From contig JANQOX010000007.1 of assembly GCA_028285625.1 (NCBI GenBank), positions 1 through 64,000 on the forward strand: a stretch of 64,000 nucleotides of DNA, given 5' to 3'. Positions within the stretch are counted from its first letter, which is position 1. Every line of letters begins with the position of its first letter. The DNA comes from Myxococcota bacterium. GTDB lineage: Bacteria > Myxococcota_A > UBA9160 > UBA6930. The position numbers were made by a program, and so were the translations under genes. The notes below the pieces were generated by a model. The model was not told the origin of the DNA. It ran no database searches and worked only from the letters and a program-made list of their open reading frames with translations. Positions 27,803 to 36,227 of this stretch are shown piece after piece.

Positions 27803-29110
27803 TCAGACGCCGAGCAGGTCGCGCAGCGCGGAGTGGGAGTCGACGACGAAGTCACCCTCGGGCAGCTCCGTCGTGTCGTCGTAGCGCGCGCGGATGCGCA
27901 CCGAGCGCATGCCCAGACTACGGGCACCCGCCACGTCGGTGCGGCGCAGATCGCCGACGTGGATGGCGCGCTCGGGACCGACACCGAGCGCGCCCAGCGC
28001 TTCGCGAAAGATGCGCGGGTCGGGCTTCGGGACGCCGACCTCGTCGGAGAAGATCTGCGCCGCGAGACCATCCAACAGTCCGAGCCGGTCCAGATGGCGG
28101 CGGACGACCCGCCCGGGCGTGAGGCCCGTGTCGCACACCAATGCACAGGGAATGCCCGCCCGGCCCAGCGCATCCAGGGTCTCGCGCGCGGCCGGCAGCG
28201 CACACACGTCGCTCGAGTGGGACGCTTCTTCGTAGAAGGCAACGAGCTCTCTTGCAGCGGGATCTGCTGCGTCGATGCCCAGAATCTCGAGCCCCCACCG
28301 GGCCACTTCGCGCGCCCCGGTGGCCTCGCCCTCGGCCCAGAGCTGCATGTGCCGCGACCAGGCCGAGTCGAAGGCGCGGGTGGCTTCTTCGAGTGAGACG
28401 GGCCGGCCCGCCTCTTGGGCGGCCTCGCGCAGCCGCTCCACGCGGCGCGCGTGGGCGAGCACCCAGTCGCCCTCGTAGAGCAGCGTGCTCCAGCAATCGA
28501 AGGTGACGGCACTCGGTGTGACGAGGTGCTCTCGCCTCGAGCGCACGCGCGCCGCGACCTCCTGGAGTACCTGCGACTCCGGCTCCCCGGTGTCCACCAC
28601 CTCGTACTCGTCGTCGGGCAGCTCGGCGACGGGTTCCGAACGCACCGCCAGGTCGTCGGCCACCGCCTGCCAGAAGGGCTCACCCACGGCTTCGTCCCGC
28701 TCGGCCAGGCGCTGCTTCATGACGTCCGGCGCCGCCCGGCACTCGACGAACAAGAAGGCCGCCCCATACTGGAAGGCCACCGCCTTTGCCCAGGCGCGCT
28801 CACGCGCGAGCGAGAAGCACCCGTCGATCACCACGCAGCGGCCCGCGGCCAGTCCCGCCGCCGCCCGCCGCAGCAACTCGGCGTACACCTCGTCCTCCAT
28901 CTGACGGGTGTATCCCTGGAGCCCGCGGCCGACCCCCAGTTCGGTGTGCACCTCGTCCGAGCCCTCGTGCACCGCGTCGAGCAGCGGCGCCAGGCGGGCG
29001 GCCACCGTGCTCTTGCCGGTCGCGACGCCTCCACCCACCGCCACGAGCACGAGCGGGTCCGGGCGCAACCGCACCACCGGGCGCGGCGCAGATTCGGGGG
29101 CGTGGGTCAC
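27803..29110 (-). CDS. P-loop kinase fused to a HAD-family hydrolase domain
   Basis: 435 aa from a GTG start. Residues about 20-190 are an AAA_33/gluconokinase-like P-loop kinase: Walker A GVATGKST (28-35), then VVIDGCF and lid arginines (MKQRLAERDE). Residues about 200-435 are a HAD domain with helical cap: motif I FDCWSTL (nucleophile Asp205), motif II ALVCDTG, motif III lysine in VGVPKPDPRIF and motif IV VGDLRRTD. Motif I has Trp where phosphatases have the general-acid Asp (DxW rather than DxD), closer to the haloacid-dehalogenase DxY pattern. Kinase-then-HAD order is that of T4 Pnkp, but the HAD type differs. Substrate unknown; the fusion suggests opposing or sequential phosphate chemistry on one compound. 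Confidence 0.85.
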   Translation of the reverse strand: MTHAPESAPRPVVRLRPDPLVLVAVGGGVATGKSTVAARLAPLLDAVHEGSDEVHTELGVGRGLQGYTRQMEDEVYAELLRRAAAGLAAGRCVVIDGCFSLARERAWAKAVAFQYGAAFLFVECRAAPDVMKQRLAERDEAVGEPFWQAVADDLAVRSEPVAELPDDEYEVVDTGEPESQVLQEVAARVRSRREHLVTPSAVTFDCWSTLLYEGDWVLAHARRVERLREAAQEAGRPVSLEEATRAFDSAWSRHMQLWAEGEATGAREVARWGLEILGIDAADPAARELVAFYEEASHSSDVCALPAARETLDALGRAGIPCALVCDTGLTPGRVVRRHLDRLGLLDGLAAQIFSDEVGVPKPDPRIFREALGALGVGPERAIHVGDLRRTDVAGARSLGMRSVRIRARYDDTTELPEGDFVVDSHSALRDLLGV

Positions 29111-29146
29111 GTAGGCCAGCCTAGCGGCTCGCCGCCCGGCTCTCCG

Positions 29147-30157
29147 CTAGTCGGCGACCTTCACCAGCTGCTTGCCGAGGTTCGCGCCGGAGAAGAGCCG
29201 GAGCAGGGCCTCGGGGGCACGCTCGAGGCCCTCGACGACGTCGACCCGGTGGTGGATGCGCCCCTCGGCCACGTGCTTCGCGAGGTCCGCCATGGCCTCG
29301 GGGAAGCGCGGCAGGTAGTCGAGGACGATGAAGCCCTCCATGCGCGCGCGCTGGATCACGAGCTGCATGAGGTTGCGCGGCCCCGGCGGCGGCTCCGCAT
29401 CGTTGTAGCTGGCGATGGCGCCACAGAGCACCACCCGCGCTCGCTGGTTGATGCGCAGGAGCGCCGCGTCGAGGATGTCGCCACCGACGTTGTCGAAGAA
29501 CACGTCCACACCGTGCGGGCAGTGCTCGGCGATGCCGCGGCCGACGTCGCCCGCCTTGTAGTCGATGCAGGCATCGAACCCGCAGTCTTCGGTGACGAAG
29601 CGGCACTTCTCGGGGCCGCCGGCGATGCCCACCGCCCGGCAGCCATGGATCTTGGCGAGCTGTCCCACGACCGAGCCGGTGGCGCCCGCCGCGCCCGAGA
29701 CGAGGACCGTCTCGCCCTGCTTGGGTTGGCCCAGGTCGAGCAGTCCGAACCAGGCCGTGAGACCCGTGATCCCGTAGATGCCCAGCGCGTCGGTGGGTTC
29801 GATGCCAGGCGGCAGCACCTGCATGGCGGCCGCCCCGGAGTCGACCAGGGCATAGTCCTGCCAGCCGACCATCCCGAACACCCGGTCGCCCACGGCGTAG
29901 GCCGGATTGCGGCTCTCCACGACCTCGGCGACGGCGCCACTGCGAACCGGGTCTCCGATCGCGATGGCAGGCAGGTAGGTGTCGCGCTCCATCCAACCCC
30001 GGATGGTGGGATCGATGGACAGGTAGAGCGTGCGCACGAGCGCTTCGCCCTCTCCGGGGCTCGGGGCGGGCACTTCGTCTCGGGCGAAGCAGGACTCGGC
30101 CACCATGCCCTGCGGCCGCGCGGCCAGGGTGATCCGTCGGTTGATCGGTCGGTCCAA
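29147..30157 (-). CDS. CurA-type NADP-dependent oxidoreductase (zinc-independent MDR)
   Basis: 336 aa medium-chain reductase of the leukotriene B4 dehydrogenase/CurA group, which reduce enones with NADPH. Family marks: N-terminal YLSIDPTIRGWM, GDRVFGMVGWQDYAL, IYGITGLTAWFGLLDLG, the nucleotide loop SGAAGATGSVVGQLAKIHG, and DVFFDNVGGDILD. No zinc-binding cysteines of classical alcohol dehydrogenases are present. The first in-frame start is TTG at 30157 with GGAG about 9 bases upstream. It diverges from the GST gene; the 97-base gap is a shared promoter region. Confidence 0.92.
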   Translation of the reverse strand: MDRPINRRITLAARPQGMVAESCFARDEVPAPSPGEGEALVRTLYLSIDPTIRGWMERDTYLPAIAIGDPVRSGAVAEVVESRNPAYAVGDRVFGMVGWQDYALVDSGAAAMQVLPPGIEPTDALGIYGITGLTAWFGLLDLGQPKQGETVLVSGAAGATGSVVGQLAKIHGCRAVGIAGGPEKCRFVTEDCGFDACIDYKAGDVGRGIAEHCPHGVDVFFDNVGGDILDAALLRINQRARVVLCGAIASYNDAEPPPGPRNLMQLVIQRARMEGFIVLDYLPRFPEAMADLAKHVAEGRIHHRVDVVEGLERAPEALLRLFSGANLGKQLVKVAD

Positions 30158-30254
30158 GAGGGGTCTCCAGTCGAGGATGCGGGAAGATAGCGGCGTCCGG
30201 CGTCGGGCACGCCCACTCTGATAGGCTCCGGTCTCCCGCCTCGAGGAGCCGGCC

Positions 30255-31181
30255 GTGAGCGAAACCCTGATCCTCCACCACTACGACGCGTCCCCCTATG
30301 CCGAGAAGATCCGACTGATGCTCGGTTCGCAGGGCATGACGTGGCAGTCGGTGCTCTCGCCGCCCCAGCCCCCGCGGCCGAACGTGGACCCGCTCTCGGG
30401 GGGCTACCGCCGCATTCCGATCGCCCAGATCGGAGCCGACGTCTTCTGTGACACGTTCGTGATCGCCCAGGAGGTGGCGCGGCTGGCGGGGGCACCGGAG
30501 CTCGACCCCGAGAGCGCCGAGGGCGAGGCCGCCGACCTTCTGGCGCGCGCAGAGGGCGAGGTCTTCTTCGCCGCCATCGGCAGCGTCTCACCGCTCACGC
30601 TGCTCGGGACGATGCTTCGGACGGTGGGGCCGCTGGGGATGGTTCGCTTCGCACTCGACCGCGCTCGGATGATGCAGACGGCGAACGTGAAGGCCCCTCA
30701 GGGCGACGGGGCGCGTTCGATCCTGCAGGACTTCCTCGACACGCTCGACGCGCGCCTGACCGATCGCGACTTCGTGACCGGCGATACTCTGACGATCGCG
30801 GACTTCGCCGCCTTCCATCCCCTTTGGCTGCACGTCGCCACCAGCCGGCATCCCCTCGACGCGCGCTTCGCAAACGTGGTTCGCTGGTACGCGCAGATGG
30901 AGGCGCTGGGGCACGGCGCGCGAGAAGAGATCGATCCCGAGCGCGCATTCGAGGCCGCTCGGGCAAGCAAGCCACGAACGCTGCCCGCCGTCACCGGCGA
31001 AGCCGACGCGCGGATCGGAAGTCGCGTCTCCGTTGCACCCGCCGACTACGGCACGGTTCCCGTCGTGGGAACGCTCGTCGCGGCGACACCTTCGCGCACC
31101 ATCCTCGCGCGTGAGACCGACCGTTTCGGGACGGTTCACGTCCACTTCCCGGTCCGCGGCTTCGAAGTCACGGACGCGTGA
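30255..31181 (+). CDS. glutathione S-transferase with extra C-terminal domain
   Basis: 308 aa. Residues 1-80 are the thioredoxin-like domain (LILHHYDASPYAEKIRLML, with SP in place of the usual Cys/Ser site), and about 90-215 the all-helical domain ending DRDFVTGDTLTIADFAAFHPLW, a GST signature. A further ~75 residues (from about 230) have beta-rich sequence APADYGTVPVVGTL...VHVHFPVRGF, not part of a classical 200-220 residue GST. GTG at 30255 has GAGGAG upstream (30243-30248). It starts a plus-strand run with the methyltransferase and the channel gene. Confidence 0.85.
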   Translation: MSETLILHHYDASPYAEKIRLMLGSQGMTWQSVLSPPQPPRPNVDPLSGGYRRIPIAQIGADVFCDTFVIAQEVARLAGAPELDPESAEGEAADLLARAEGEVFFAAIGSVSPLTLLGTMLRTVGPLGMVRFALDRARMMQTANVKAPQGDGARSILQDFLDTLDARLTDRDFVTGDTLTIADFAAFHPLWLHVATSRHPLDARFANVVRWYAQMEALGHGAREEIDPERAFEAARASKPRTLPAVTGEADARIGSRVSVAPADYGTVPVVGTLVAATPSRTILARETDRFGTVHVHFPVRGFEVTDA

Positions 31182-31215
31182 GCGCCCGGGTCGAAGCCGC
31201 AGCCGAGAGACGACC

Positions 31216-31998
31216 GTGACCGTCGACTTCAATGAGAGCGCCGTCCGCGCACTCGAGGCCGCCTACCTCACCACCGACGTAGTCGAGCAGCGCGCGGCCG
31301 TCCTTCGCACGCTCGCGCTCGAGCCGGGTCAGCACGTCCTCGACATCGGCTCGGGGCCGGGCCTGCTGGCCTGGGAGATGGCGAACGCCGTCGGGCCGAC
31401 CGGGCGAGTCCATGGGCTCGACCTCTCGGAGCCGATGCTCGAGGCGGCGCGTCACCGCTGTGCCGAGCAGCCGCAGGTCGCGTTCCAGCACGGCGACGCC
31501 GCCGCGCTTCCGTACGAGCCGCGCAGCTTCGATGCCGTCGTGACCACCCAGGTCTACGAGTACGTGCCCGACATTCCGGGTGCATTGGCCGAGGTCGCCC
31601 GTGTGCTGCGCCCGGGTGGTCTCGTCGCCATCCTGGACACCGACTACGACTCGCTGGTCGTGCACACCGAGGATCGTGCGCGGCTCGCCCGCATCCTCGA
31701 CGCCTGGGACGAGCACTTCGTCCACCGCGGCCTGCCCCGTACCCTGGGTGCACAGCTGCGCGAAGCCGGGTTTCGCATGCGGCAGCGCCAGGCGATCCCC
31801 ATGTTCAACCCCGAGTACACGCCCAACGCCTTCAGCTTCCACCTGACGAAGCTGATCGCGGGCTTCTCCGGCGGACGTCGCGACGCGACCAGGGAGGACG
31901 CCGCGGGCTGGCTCGCCGAACTCGAGACCCTCGGCCGCGAAGGCCGCTACTTCTTCAGCCTGAACCGCTACCTGTTCGTCGCGGAATGGACCGGGTGA
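31216..31998 (+). CDS. class I SAM-dependent methyltransferase
   Basis: 260 aa from GTG 31216. Rossmann SAM-binding motif I is VLDIGSGPGLLAWEM, acidic residue at the end of strand 2 HGLDLSEPML, motif HGDAAALPYEPRSFDAVVTTQ, then LRPGGLVAILDTDYDSL. This is the Methyltransf_11 type acting on small molecules such as quinones, polyketides or lipids; the substrate cannot be told. It lies 34 bases after the GST stop and its last 13 bases overlap the channel gene, so the two are likely translated from the same message. Confidence 0.88.
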   Translation: MTVDFNESAVRALEAAYLTTDVVEQRAAVLRTLALEPGQHVLDIGSGPGLLAWEMANAVGPTGRVHGLDLSEPMLEAARHRCAEQPQVAFQHGDAAALPYEPRSFDAVVTTQVYEYVPDIPGALAEVARVLRPGGLVAILDTDYDSLVVHTEDRARLARILDAWDEHFVHRGLPRTLGAQLREAGFRMRQRQAIPMFNPEYTPNAFSFHLTKLIAGFSGGRRDATREDAAGWLAELETLGREGRYFFSLNRYLFVAEWTG

Positions 31999-33098
31999 GG
32001 AGCGCCCTCGGACGCCCCGGGCCCGCGACGCGCGTCCTGCTGATGCTGTTGGCGGCCGCATGGGCGTGGCCGGGCGCCGCGAGCGCCGACCCGGCCCTGC
32101 TCAGCCTTCCGCAAGCCGAGCGGCCCGGCGAACCGGTCGTCGTGCGGGTGGCCTTCGACCTGCACGACATCAACCAGATCGACGACGAGGCCGAGACCTT
32201 CGAGTTCGACGGGGTCCTGACCCTGGAATGGCACGACGCACGCCAGGCCTTCGACCCCGAGGCCGACGGCGTGGACGAGAAGCTCTACCAAGGCGCCTTC
32301 CAGTTCAACGAGGTCTTCCCGGGCTGGTTCCCGCAGATGGTGCTCGTCAACGAGGCCGGCCTCTTCGAGACGAACGGCGTGCTGCTCCGAGTACGGCCAG
32401 AGGGAACGCTGAAGCTCACGCAGACGTTGAACGCCGCAGCGAAGACCGACCTCGACCTGCGTCCCTACCCCTTCGACGCGCACGAATTGGAGGCCGTGTT
32501 CGAGGTGTTGGGCTTCGACGAAAGCGAGGTGGTCCTGGTCTCGGGCCTGGGGAATGGGCTCCCGCCGACGTCGATGTCTCGGGGCGTGCGCATGCCGCAG
32601 TGGGACCTGCGCTCGATCGGTGCGTCGGTCGGTCGCGACGACGTACCGCGCGCGGGCGCGCATGGCGCCACCTCGACCTTCGTGATCGCCATCGGCGTCG
32701 AGCGCGACTCGCTCTTCATGGTCCGGCTCGTGATCATTCCGCTCTTCCTGATCGTGGTGCTCTCGTGGTCGGTGTTCTGGATGGATCATTCGTCGGTGGG
32801 CGATCGCGTCAACATCTCGTTCATCGGGATCCTCACGGTGGTGGCCTACCAGATCGTGCTGAGCGAGATCCTGCCGCGCATCTCGTACCTCACACTGATG
32901 AACGGCTTCCTGAACATGAGCTTCTTCATCGTGTGTGCGAGCGTCCTGGTCAGCCTGCGGGTCGGTTGGTTGGACCGGAGCGGGCGAGCCGAGGCTGGCG
33001 ACCGGATCGATCGCTGGTGTCGACGGTACTTCCCGATGCTCTACGTCGGGCTGCTCGGGGTCGTCGTCGCGCTCACGCTCGTGGTCGTGTCGGACTAG
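31986..33098 (+). CDS. pentameric ligand-gated ion channel (bacterial Cys-loop receptor homologue)
   Basis: 370 aa. Signal peptide to about residue 35, then an extracellular ligand-binding domain with the pLGIC patterns VAFDLHDINQIDDEAETF and LRPYPFDAHELEAVF (the Pro-loop; the Cys pair of animal receptors is absent, as in GLIC and ELIC). Four helices follow: M1 with a conserved Pro (VRLVIIPLFLIVVLSW), M2 region NISFIGILTVVAYQIVLSEILPR, M3 NGFLNMSFFIVCASVLV and C-terminal M4 FPMLYVGLLGVVVALTLVVV. This order and the LPR-xxY-x-T loop are family hallmarks. Ligand and ion selectivity are unknown. It overlaps the methyltransferase gene by 13 bases and is followed by a strong hairpin terminator. Confidence 0.92.
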   Translation: MDRVRSALGRPGPATRVLLMLLAAAWAWPGAASADPALLSLPQAERPGEPVVVRVAFDLHDINQIDDEAETFEFDGVLTLEWHDARQAFDPEADGVDEKLYQGAFQFNEVFPGWFPQMVLVNEAGLFETNGVLLRVRPEGTLKLTQTLNAAAKTDLDLRPYPFDAHELEAVFEVLGFDESEVVLVSGLGNGLPPTSMSRGVRMPQWDLRSIGASVGRDDVPRAGAHGATSTFVIAIGVERDSLFMVRLVIIPLFLIVVLSWSVFWMDHSSVGDRVNISFIGILTVVAYQIVLSEILPRISYLTLMNGFLNMSFFIVCASVLVSLRVGWLDRSGRAEAGDRIDRWCRRYFPMLYVGLLGVVVALTLVVVSD

Positions 33099-33103
33099 CG
33101 CGA

Positions 33104-33130
33104 GGGGCGCGCGGGCCAAGCGCGCGCCCC
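33104..33130 (+). terminator. GC-rich hairpin after the ion-channel gene
   Basis: Perfect 10-bp stem GGGGCGCGCG / CGCGCGCCCC (33104-33113 and 33121-33130) with a 7-base loop, 6 bases past the channel stop. No U-run follows, so termination strength is uncertain, but position and stem fit a transcript end. Confidence 0.6.
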
Positions 33131-33227
33131 CGGAGCCTGGAGACGTGCGCCCGTCCCCGCGGGCGACCTCAGACGGCTCACGAGCGCGCCTGAGGTGTGA
33201 GAAACCTCACGTTTCCAGCCACTTGGC

Positions 33228-33265
33228 GGCGCGCGGGGTCAAGAAACGGTCGGCGCGCGGTCAAG
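33228..33265. repeat. direct repeat upstream of the lipoprotein hydrolase gene
   Basis: GGCGCGCGG followed by TCAAG occurs twice, at 33228-33243 (with two extra G) and 33252-33265, about 24 bases start to start, roughly 100-135 bases before the ATG at 33363. It may be a regulator site. The rest of the gap 33131-33362 holds a small hairpin, TGAGGT/ACCTCA at 33191-33209, and AGGAG before the ATG. Confidence 0.3.
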
Positions 33266-33362
33266 TAGCGCGACTCCTGCGCTCGTAGCCTGCTCTCGAA
33301 ACGAACCGGCGACGAACCCCCGGTTCTCGAGCGAGCGGGGCCCAAGGCCCAGGAGTACCGAC

Positions 33363-35459
33363 ATGACCCGCCGAATCCCGCCCTACTTCCTACTGATCCC
33401 GCTGGCCGCGACCCTCGTGGCCGGCAGCTGCGGCTCGCCGCCGCCCCCGCCCGCGGGTGCCTCCATTTCGGAGACCTGCGGCGGCGCGACCGGGCCGATG
33501 GACGTCCGCCGGGAGGTGGCCCCCGGCAGCGAGACCTGTGACGAGTCGGGGATCGCGGCCGTCGACGCCCTGTACTTCGAGCCTCCGGCCCACCTGGTAG
33601 GCGGCTCGGACGCTCGCCTGATTCCGGAGCTCGCGATCGCCGCGCGCCAGGCGCGCGACAGTGACTACGGCATGCTCGAGGTGCTCGCGGCCTCCGCCGT
33701 CCAGCACTTCGTGGTCGACTCGGGCGGCGCCGTCACCCCCCCGGACGGCTTCGCCATGGCCGAGCGGCAGGACGTGGCCCAGGCCTTCGCCGACCTGCCG
33801 GTGGTCGGACGCTCGGCCTTCGCACGCTTCCAGCGCCTGAACCCGCAGGTGGCCGACCTGGCCGGCCGCGTGGGCACGCGCATCATCGCGTTGGGCCTGC
33901 GGCCCGACCCCGCCGACGTCGAGGCGGCCGTGCGCCGCACCCTCGACCGCGCCTACACCGTGGTCGAGGTGCTACGCGACGCCTCGAGCTGGAGCAGCCG
34001 CGACGGACGGCCCGCGCTCGGATGGATCGCCGTCTCGGGTGAGGACGACCCGCCCCACCGGCCGACCAACGTGCCGAGTGCCGGCAACCTGCCCGCCGGC
34101 CCCTACCCCCAGTACGACCTGCGCGTCCAGGTGGGCGAGCACTTCGTCGATACGCGCTGGATCTCGGCCTCCCTCACCAGCTGCGATGCGGGATCGGGCG
34201 AGATCGACCTGCCCTTCCACGTCCCGTCGGACGACGAGGGCGGGCCCTACCTCGACGACCCCTTCCACGATCCGCTCTTCGACGAGGGCGAGCCCCCGGC
34301 CGAGGACGAGGAGCTGCTCGAGATCCTGTTCCCGCTGCTGCCCCCGGACGAGTCGTGGCTCGCGACACTCGCCGAGCTCGGGATCTTCGACGTCGCGAAC
34401 GAGCTCGAGTACCCGATGCCGCACGAGCGCGTGCCCTGCATCCCGGCCGAAGACGACATCGTGATCTTCGTGCACGGCCACTCTTCGCGGCTCGAAGAGG
34501 CCATGGACCTGGTTCCCGAGATCCACGACCAGTCCTGGCGCCGGCGCCGGGACGGCGTGACGGTGATCGCCATGGACCTGCCGAACAACGGCTATGCCTC
34601 GATGATCAATCACCAGACCGTCGCCCCCACCGGCGACTCCGAGTGGCACCTGCACCCCGCCATGACGGGCATCGGCCGCAGCACCTACCCGATCCTCGAC
34701 TTCAACGAGGACTTCCTGGTGGCCTTCGTCGAGACGCTCGACGCGCGCTTCGACATCGCCGATCGCATCGTCGCGGTGGTGGGTGGCAGCCTGGGCGGCA
34801 ACATGGGCCTGCGTCTCGGTCAGCGCAGCCATGCCTGGGCCCACACCGTGGTGGCCTGGTCGCCGGCATCGGTGTTCGGTGAGTCGTGGGGGGGCGCCAC
34901 CGCCGACCTGTTCCTCGCGGCCCAGCCCTACTACTACCACGACAGCAACAAGGACATCGCCCGCACCTTCGCCCACAACGAGCTCGACGAGTGGCAGGAG
35001 TACAGCCACCTGCGCGAGGACTACTTCCACAACGTGTTCCGGCGACCGAGCCTCAGCAACCAGAGCGAGCGCTGGTACCGCGGCGACGATTGGCAGGCGT
35101 GCAAGGACGCCTACATCGGCCACGCGGTGCTCGAGCGGCGGGAGATCTACAACCGCTGGTACCGCCTGTGGCATTGGCGGGTGGCCTACGAGCAGCTCCT
35201 CTACAGCCACTACGACCAGCTCTCGCGCAGCGACGACACGCGCCGCTTCGAGACGATCACGAGCCGCACCCTGCTGCTGGCGGGCGAAAAGGACAATGCG
35301 TCGCCCGACAAGCTGCATGACCGCGCGGCCGAGATGGCCGAGCGCATGGTGAACACGCCGGGCTGCGGTCTCTTCCTGCGAGAGACGGGCCACTCGATCC
35401 ACGCCGAGCGACCCCGCTTCCTCGCCACCGAGATCGTGGGCTTCCTGCCGCGACCCTGA
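33363..35459 (+). CDS. large lipoprotein with alpha/beta-hydrolase domain
   Basis: 698 aa. Lipoprotein signal: MTRRIPPYFLL...LVAGSC, with Cys near residue 22, followed by a Pro-rich stretch, so it is probably anchored in the envelope. The first ~330 residues match no family I recognise. The C-terminal part is an alpha/beta hydrolase: IVIFVHGHSS (oxyanion strand), the nucleophile elbow VGGSLGGNMGL (Ser), LLAGEKDNASPDKL with the acid residue, and RETGHSIHAERP with the catalytic His. An esterase or lipase-like activity on an exported substrate is likely. AGGAG precedes the ATG. The gene stands alone and ends before a strong bidirectional hairpin. Confidence 0.85.
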   Translation: MTRRIPPYFLLIPLAATLVAGSCGSPPPPPAGASISETCGGATGPMDVRREVAPGSETCDESGIAAVDALYFEPPAHLVGGSDARLIPELAIAARQARDSDYGMLEVLAASAVQHFVVDSGGAVTPPDGFAMAERQDVAQAFADLPVVGRSAFARFQRLNPQVADLAGRVGTRIIALGLRPDPADVEAAVRRTLDRAYTVVEVLRDASSWSSRDGRPALGWIAVSGEDDPPHRPTNVPSAGNLPAGPYPQYDLRVQVGEHFVDTRWISASLTSCDAGSGEIDLPFHVPSDDEGGPYLDDPFHDPLFDEGEPPAEDEELLEILFPLLPPDESWLATLAELGIFDVANELEYPMPHERVPCIPAEDDIVIFVHGHSSRLEEAMDLVPEIHDQSWRRRRDGVTVIAMDLPNNGYASMINHQTVAPTGDSEWHLHPAMTGIGRSTYPILDFNEDFLVAFVETLDARFDIADRIVAVVGGSLGGNMGLRLGQRSHAWAHTVVAWSPASVFGESWGGATADLFLAAQPYYYHDSNKDIARTFAHNELDEWQEYSHLREDYFHNVFRRPSLSNQSERWYRGDDWQACKDAYIGHAVLERREIYNRWYRLWHWRVAYEQLLYSHYDQLSRSDDTRRFETITSRTLLLAGEKDNASPDKLHDRAAEMAERMVNTPGCGLFLRETGHSIHAERPRFLATEIVGFLPRP

Positions 35460-35499
35460 CCGAGGCGGTTCGGCGCGCGCGAGCGAGCGGGACCCAACC

Positions 35500-35531
35500 G
35501 GGCCCGGCGAAGCGGAGGCTTCGCCGGGCCC
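35500..35531. terminator. 14-bp bidirectional hairpin between convergent genes
   Basis: Perfect inverted repeat GGGCCCGGCGAAGC / GCTTCGCCGGGCCC (35500-35513, 35518-35531) with loop GGAG. It lies 40 bases after the lipoprotein hydrolase stop and 22 bases before the GDPD stop on the other strand, so it can serve both transcripts. Confidence 0.85.
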
Positions 35532-35552
35532 ATCTTGCATGAGGTCAGGGGC

Positions 35553-36227
35553 TCAGGGCTCGCGGAGCACGGCCATCATCCGATCGACGTGGTCGCTGAA
35601 GACGCCGTCGAGCCCGAGGTCGCGAAGGCGGCGCAGGGTCGACTCGCTCTGGGCGTCCCAGCCGAGTACGAGCCGCCCGTGCGCGCGGAACGGCGCAACG
35701 AGCCCGGGATGCCAGTCGGCCGCGGGCAGGTTGAGAGCATCGATGCCGAGGTCGGCCATGCGCGCCGCACGCTCGGCGGGGGGCGTGCGCATGTGCCGAA
35801 CGCGCGTCGAGTCGACGAGCCTCACCTCGCTGGAGAGCGCCCGCCAGCGCGCCACCACCCGCCAGTTCCAGTGACACAGCCAGAGCTGCCGTTCGGCACC
35901 CGCCGCCCGCGCGACCGCAACCGTGGGCTCGGCAGCCGGCTCGTGCTTCACGTCGAGCGAGAGCGGAACGTCCGAACCACAGGCCTCGTAGAGCTCGGCC
36001 AGGGTCGGCACGTGGGGCGGAAGCTCGGCCCGATCGAGATCGGGGACGGGGCAGCGGGTGTCGCCCACCACGACCTCGCCGTCATGGTCCAGCACGGGCA
36101 CACCATCTCGCGTGAGCCACACGTCCGACTCGAGCCCGGTGGCCCCCATCTCGAGCGCAAGCCGGAACGCCCCGAGCGTGTTCTCGGGAGCATGGGCACG
36201 CGCCCCGCGGTGGGCGAAGCCGATCAC
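35553..36227 (-). CDS. glycerophosphodiester phosphodiesterase (GDPD)
   Basis: 224 aa, the short cytoplasmic form. It hydrolyses glycerophosphodiesters to glycerol 3-phosphate and an alcohol. Signature seen at the N terminus: [18 protein letters not shown] (catalytic His), [18 protein letters not shown] (metal Glu/Asp and second His), and LSLDVKHEP later (third metal acid). The C terminus [15 protein letters not shown] is family-typical. Start is GTG at 36227. It is transcribed away from the MFS gene. Confidence 0.92.
   Translation of the reverse strand: MIGFAHRGARAHAPENTLGAFRLALEMGATGLESDVWLTRDGVPVLDHDGEVVVGDTRCPVPDLDRAELPPHVPTLAELYEACGSDVPLSLDVKHEPAAEPTVAVARAAGAERQLWLCHWNWRVVARWRALSSEVRLVDSTRVRHMRTPPAERAARMADLGIDALNLPAADWHPGLVAPFRAHGRLVLGWDAQSESTLRRLRDLGLDGVFSDHVDRMMAVLREP

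Noticed and set aside
27803..29110. Kinase-HAD fusion read as a true polynucleotide kinase-phosphatase (Pnkp)
   Set aside because: Domain order is similar but HAD motif I is DCW and the cap is haloacid-dehalogenase-like; no RNA ligase or repair gene is adjacent.
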